From contig DATGDH010000029.1 of assembly GCA_035310985.1 (NCBI GenBank), forward strand, positions 62,001 through 126,000: DNA of 64,000 nucleotides, read 5' to 3'. Within the stretch, counting starts at the first letter, position 1. Every line of letters begins with the position of its first letter. This DNA is from DAHVFK01 sp035310985 (GTDB taxonomy: Bacteria > Pseudomonadota > Gammaproteobacteria > Burkholderiales > SG8-39). Under the pieces are notes generated by a model. That model did no database searches and was not told the DNA's origin. It saw only the letters and a list, made by a program, of their open reading frames with translations. The translations under genes and the position numbers were made by a program. Positions 60,724-64,000 of this stretch are shown here, one piece after another.

Positions 60724-61353
60724 ATGGGAGACATGCCAATGGCCGCGTTGAGGCAGCGCGAGCGCGCCGTGACCGAACGGCGTCCGGCGGTGATTCTGTT
60801 CGCCGAGCTGCGCAACTTCACTCGCATGTCGGAGATGCTTCCGCCGGAAAAGGTTCTTGCGCTGGCAAGCCAATTCTTCGCCCTGGTGGCGAGCGCGGTC
60901 GAGGAGCACGGCGGCGAGCTGCTCGCGGTGCACAACGACGAGCAGATGGCGATGTTCCGCAGCGGCGACATGGCCCAGGACGCCAAGCAGGCGGTCACCG
61001 CGGCGCAGCGCGTGCAGCGCGAATTCGGCGCGCTCACCCAGTCCTGGGAAGAGGAATACGGGCTGCGCGCCGCGGTCGCGATGGGACTGCACCTCGGCGA
61101 GGCGGTGTTCGGCATGGCCGGCCCGCAGGGCGCCGAGCAGTACGTCGCCTTCGGCGACTGCGTCAGCATTGCCGAACGTCTCGTGCATCGCGCGCGCGCC
61201 GGCGAATTCGTCTTTTCCCAGGCGCTCATGGAAGCCCTGACGGCCTCGGGCACGGATATCGATGCCGCCGAGTTGCCGCCGATCGAGCTCGTACGGCGCG
61301 AGCCTATCGAAATCTACGGCGTGCTGCTCGACACGCGGCTCGATTTCACCTGA
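60724..61353 (+). CDS. Class III cyclase-like protein with altered active site
   Basis: A 209-residue cyclase homology domain. The first metal Asp is Glu28 (ILFAELRNFTRMSE), Asp72 is kept (HNDEQMAMF), and the transition-state Asn is Ser148 (FGDCVSIAERL) while Arg152 is kept. These changes make cyclase activity doubtful; it may bind nucleotides or act as a regulator. It starts 141 bases after AlaX, and its 3' end overlaps the opposing DsbA gene by 8 bases. Confidence 0.82.
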   Translation: MGDMPMAALRQRERAVTERRPAVILFAELRNFTRMSEMLPPEKVLALASQFFALVASAVEEHGGELLAVHNDEQMAMFRSGDMAQDAKQAVTAAQRVQREFGALTQSWEEEYGLRAAVAMGLHLGEAVFGMAGPQGAEQYVAFGDCVSIAERLVHRARAGEFVFSQALMEALTASGTDIDAAELPPIELVRREPIEIYGVLLDTRLDFT

Positions 61354-62011
61354 GCGGCAAGGCGGCTTCGGCCGCGGCTTGCCGGATGGCCGCAGCGATC
61401 GCCTGCGGCGGCTGTGCACCCGACACTGCGTACTTGCGTCCAATGATGAAGGTCGGCACGCCGGCGATGCCGAGCGCCTTCAGCTCTCCCTCGAGGCGAG
61501 CAAGGCGCCGCGCCTTTTCCTCGTCGGCCCAGTGGCCCTGGAGCCTCGCCGGATCCAGGCCGCAGGCGAGCGCGATTTCCTCCAGCACGCGGGCATCACC
61601 GGTGTCGCGCGCCTCCTCGAAATAGGCGCGGAACAGTGCCTCGACGACCTGCGCGCCGACGCCCTCCTCTTGCGCGAAGTCGATCGTCTGATGCGCGGCA
61701 AAGGTGTTTGGCGTGCACTGCATGCGCGCGAAGGCGAATTCGATTCCCTCGCCGCGTCCCTCCGCCGCCACCCTGGCGTCGAGCTCGGCGGAACGCTCGA
61801 CCGAACCGAACTTCGCGCGCCGGTACGCGGCGCGCGCCACGCCCTCGCGCGGCATACCCGGGTTGAGCTGGAACGGCAGCCAGGCAACGCGCGGCGAGAG
61901 TGCCGGCTCGAGCTGCGCCAGGGCCTTCTCAAGTCGCCGCTTGCCGATGTAGCACCACGGGCAAATGACGTCCGACACGACCTCGATCGACATGCTTTTC
62001 GGCTCGACCAT
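61346..62011 (-). CDS. FrnE-like DsbA family oxidoreductase
   Basis: 221 residues. Thioredoxin fold with inserted helical domain and active site CPWC (SDVICPWCYIGKRRLEKALA) and AGVPTFIIGRKYAVSGAQPP near the C-terminus. No signal peptide, so cytoplasmic. FrnE-type proteins act as disulfide isomerases; related proteins are 2-hydroxychromene-2-carboxylate isomerases. ATG at 62011 chosen; an ATG at 61993 is also possible. It follows the small membrane protein gene. Confidence 0.92.
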   Translation of the reverse strand: MVEPKSMSIEVVSDVICPWCYIGKRRLEKALAQLEPALSPRVAWLPFQLNPGMPREGVARAAYRRAKFGSVERSAELDARVAAEGRGEGIEFAFARMQCTPNTFAAHQTIDFAQEEGVGAQVVEALFRAYFEEARDTGDARVLEEIALACGLDPARLQGHWADEEKARRLARLEGELKALGIAGVPTFIIGRKYAVSGAQPPQAIAAAIRQAAAEAALPLR

Positions 62012-62018
62012 GCACGCC

Positions 62019-62303
62019 TCAGGGAGATAGGCCGGTTGCCCAGCGGCTCGCGGCGACCGCCTCGTCCACGTCGCGCTGCTGCGCGGATTGTCCCTCGGCC
62101 GCATGCCGCGCGGCTCCCTCCGTCGCAGCGGGCTCGACCAGGGCCGCCTCGATGTCGCGCGTGCCGATTACCATGACGCGCACCCAGACGAGAAGGACGA
62201 TGGTCGCGACGATCGCCAGCAGCCCGACCCAGCCGACCACCGGGTGGTCGCGCCGGCCGGCCCTGCGCCCCCAGGCGCGGCGATGGTCCTTGGCGGCTTG
62301 CAT
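62019..62303 (-). CDS. Small single-helix membrane protein, unrecognised
   Basis: 94 residues: a basic N-terminus (DHRRAWGRRAGRRDH), one hydrophobic helix at ~22–42 (VGWVGLLAIVATIVLLVWVR), and a polar Ala/Glu-rich tail. Probably an inner-membrane protein with its tail outside or inside; function unknown. It lies between pmbA and the DsbA gene with 7 and 40 base gaps. Confidence 0.6.
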   Translation of the reverse strand: MQAAKDHRRAWGRRAGRRDHPVVGWVGLLAIVATIVLLVWVRVMVIGTRDIEAALVEPAATEGAARHAAEGQSAQQRDVDEAVAASRWATGLSP

Positions 62304-62343
62304 AGGCCTTTTGACAGCGTTCCGGGGCGGCTGTTCACGCCTC

Positions 62344-63711
62344 TCAGGCGCCCGCGATCGTCATGCCGTCGACCAGAATGGATCCCGAGCGACGCGCACC
62401 GCGCACGATCACGTCGCTGCCCACCGCGACGATCCCGCGCAGCATGTCCTTGAGGTTTCCTGCGATGGTGATCTCCTCCACCGGATAGCGGATTTCGCCG
62501 CCCTCGACCCAGTAGCCCGCGGCGCCGCGCGAGTAGTCGCCGGTGAGCAGGTTGACTCCCTGCCCCATGAGCTCGGTCACGAGCAGACCGGTGCCCATGG
62601 TCCTCAGCATGCCGGCGAAATCGGGCGCCGGACCGGCGCCGTTCTGCCGCACGCTCAGGTTGTGGTGCCCGCCCGCGCTGCCCGTGCTCTGCATACCCAG
62701 CTTGCGCGCCGAATAGCAGCCGAGGAAATAGCCTTGCAGCACGCCGTCGCGCACCACGTCGCGCCGCCGCGTGGCGACGCCCTCCTCGTCGAACGGCGCG
62801 CTGGCCAGCCCCTGGGGCTCGAGCGGACTCTCCTGGACGCTGACGATCGGCGAGAACACCTGCTTCCCCAGGCTGTCGACGAGAAACGAGGTCTTGCGGT
62901 ACAGGCTGCCGCCGCTCGCTGCGGACACGAACGCGCCGATCAGCTGGGTCGCGATCGGCGCCTCGAACAGCACCGGCGCCTTGCGGGTGCTGATCTTGCG
63001 CGCGCCGAGGCGCGCGAGCGCCCGCTCTCCAGCGTAGCGGCCGAGCGCGCCAGCGTCCGCGAGCCTGGCGGGCACGCGCGCGGCGCTGTACCAGTCGTCG
63101 CGCTGCATCAGGCCCCTGTCCTCAGCGATCACCGAGCACCACAGCGAGTGGCGCGAGGTCGGAAACCCCGCCATGAAGCCGAGGCTGTTCGCGAACACGA
63201 ACTGCGAATGATGCGATCCGAGCGACGCGCCTTCGGAGTTCTTCAGCTTGCGCGACAAGGCGAAGGCCGCAGCCTCGCAGCGGCGCGCGATGTCTATCGC
63301 CTGCTCGGGTTCCAGGTCCCAGGGGTGAAACAGGTCCAGATCCGGCAGCTCGCGCGCGAGCAGCTCGGATTCGGGCGGACCCGCGCAGTCGTCCTCCGCG
63401 GTGTGGCGCGCGATCGCCAACGCGGCGGCGACGGTCTGCTCGCGCGCGCCCGCGGAGAAGTCGGACGTGCTGGCGTGGCCGCGGCGCACGTGCGGCCGCT
63501 CGCCGAGATAGACGGTGACGCCGATGCCCCTGTCGCGATTGTGCTCGAGCGTGTCGATCCTGCCCTTGCGTACCGTGACCGACAGGCCGTAGCCCTCGGA
63601 GACGTCGCACTCGCAGGCGCTCGCGCCGAGGCGCGCGGCGTGCGCGAGGATGGCAGCGGCGAACTCGCGCAGCTCATCTGCGGTATGGGTGAAGCGATGC
63701 ATCTTCGGCAT
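62344..63711 (-). CDS. pmbA: Metalloprotease PmbA (TldE)
   Basis: 455 residues, U62 family. With TldD it processes small peptides such as microcin B17 precursor and CcdA. N-terminal part has VTVRKGRIDTLEHNRDRGIG, C-terminal GGHHNLSVRQNGAG and TELMGQGVNLLTGDYSRGAA. TldD is not in the window. It diverges from yjgA with 22 bases between, a common pairing. Confidence 0.96.
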   Translation of the reverse strand: MPKMHRFTHTADELREFAAAILAHAARLGASACECDVSEGYGLSVTVRKGRIDTLEHNRDRGIGVTVYLGERPHVRRGHASTSDFSAGAREQTVAAALAIARHTAEDDCAGPPESELLARELPDLDLFHPWDLEPEQAIDIARRCEAAAFALSRKLKNSEGASLGSHHSQFVFANSLGFMAGFPTSRHSLWCSVIAEDRGLMQRDDWYSAARVPARLADAGALGRYAGERALARLGARKISTRKAPVLFEAPIATQLIGAFVSAASGGSLYRKTSFLVDSLGKQVFSPIVSVQESPLEPQGLASAPFDEEGVATRRRDVVRDGVLQGYFLGCYSARKLGMQSTGSAGGHHNLSVRQNGAGPAPDFAGMLRTMGTGLLVTELMGQGVNLLTGDYSRGAAGYWVEGGEIRYPVEEITIAGNLKDMLRGIVAVGSDVIVRGARRSGSILVDGMTIAGA

Positions 63712-63733
63712 GTCGCGCTATCATAACAGCGCG

Positions 63734-64000
63734 ATGCAGGATGACGTTCCGAGCAAGACGAAACGCAAGCAGGCGATGCACGAGCTGCAGGCGCTCGGCG
63801 CGGCGCTGGTCGCGCTCCCGCAGGGGCAGCGCACCGCACTCGGATTGCCCGCCGAGCTCGCCAGTGCCGTCGCGGAAGCACAGCGCATCACGAGCCGCGA
63901 AGGTCGGCGCCGTCAGCTGCAGTACATCGGCCGGCTGATGCGCGAGCTCGACCCCGCGCCGATTCGCGCCGGGCTGGATCGGATCGCGGGTCGCTCTGCG
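63734..64000 (+). CDS. YjgA/DarP (DUF615) ribosome-associated protein, C-terminus outside the window
   Basis: At least 89 residues from the ATG at 63734: basic start (KTKRKQAMHELQALGAALVA), then QRTALGLPAELASAVAEAQ, REGRRRQLQYIGRLMRELD. This is the DUF615/DarP family that helps assemble the 50S subunit. Cut by the window edge. Confidence 0.93.
   Translation, partial: MQDDVPSKTKRKQAMHELQALGAALVALPQGQRTALGLPAELASAVAEAQRITSREGRRRQLQYIGRLMRELDPAPIRAGLDRIAGRSA

Overview
The window is chromosomal DNA of a high-GC Gram-negative bacterium, most likely a betaproteobacterium. The evidence is the icd–cspA–clpS–clpA block, the dut–coaBC / radC–rpmB–rpmG block, a PHA phasin, a TctDE-like two-component pair, pmbA next to yjgA (darP), and dense coding with many 1–4 base ATGA/GTGA/TGATG gene overlaps. 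I saw no tRNA, rRNA, CRISPR array, insertion sequence or phage gene.

Layout. 1–2344: end of a membrane PAS sensor and a histone-deacetylase-like hydrolase. 2341–9917: a glycolate/glyoxylate block on the minus strand (hyi, glcD, glcE, glcF, then a molybdopterin oxidoreductase), broken between glcE and glcF by a TPR-like gene on the opposite strand. 10081–12198: TauE-type exporter, a small membrane protein and a short PuuD-like membrane protein. 12260–20865: DUF192 protein, Lys-rich secreted protein, icd, cspA, clpSA, dut, coaBC, radC, rpmBG. 20930–29073: desaturase, TerC, and a minus-strand run thioredoxin–pirin–fumC–purN–DUF3108–RsmB-like, with gluQ opposite.

29070–32614: an EamA transporter, TetR regulator and cytochrome P450 operon with a palindromic candidate operator in front of P450, then phasin with a recognisable sigma-70 promoter. 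32749–37966: CinA-like protein, EI24 protein, HrpA helicase. 38128–42797: complete branched-chain amino acid type ABC transporter (livGFHMK). 42861–46228: ribE, ribD, nrdR, glyA. 46281–47174: nucleotidyl cyclase fused to FHA.

47238–61353 is the most unusual part: a molybdenum hydroxylase locus of the form II CO-dehydrogenase-like type. coxS-coxL-coxM (small, large, medium subunits) are followed by a terminator-like hairpin, then by a tightly packed accessory operon moxR – malonyl-CoA decarboxylase – coxE – coxG – AlaX. A cyclase-like gene with substituted catalytic residues lies further downstream. Divergent from coxS are two paralogous response regulators and one TctE-like histidine kinase, then XdhC and a MocA-like cytidylyltransferase for cofactor maturation. 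The shared 303-base intergenic region carries GCTTA repeats in 11-base register, the spacing expected of OmpR/PhoB-family regulators, and a perfect 12-base palindrome. Malonyl-CoA decarboxylase sits 6 bases after moxR and 1 base before coxE, which suggests a link between this hydroxylase and malonyl-CoA chemistry. This is the best candidate for an undescribed system.

The window ends with a FrnE-like DsbA protein, a small membrane protein, pmbA, and the start of yjgA.
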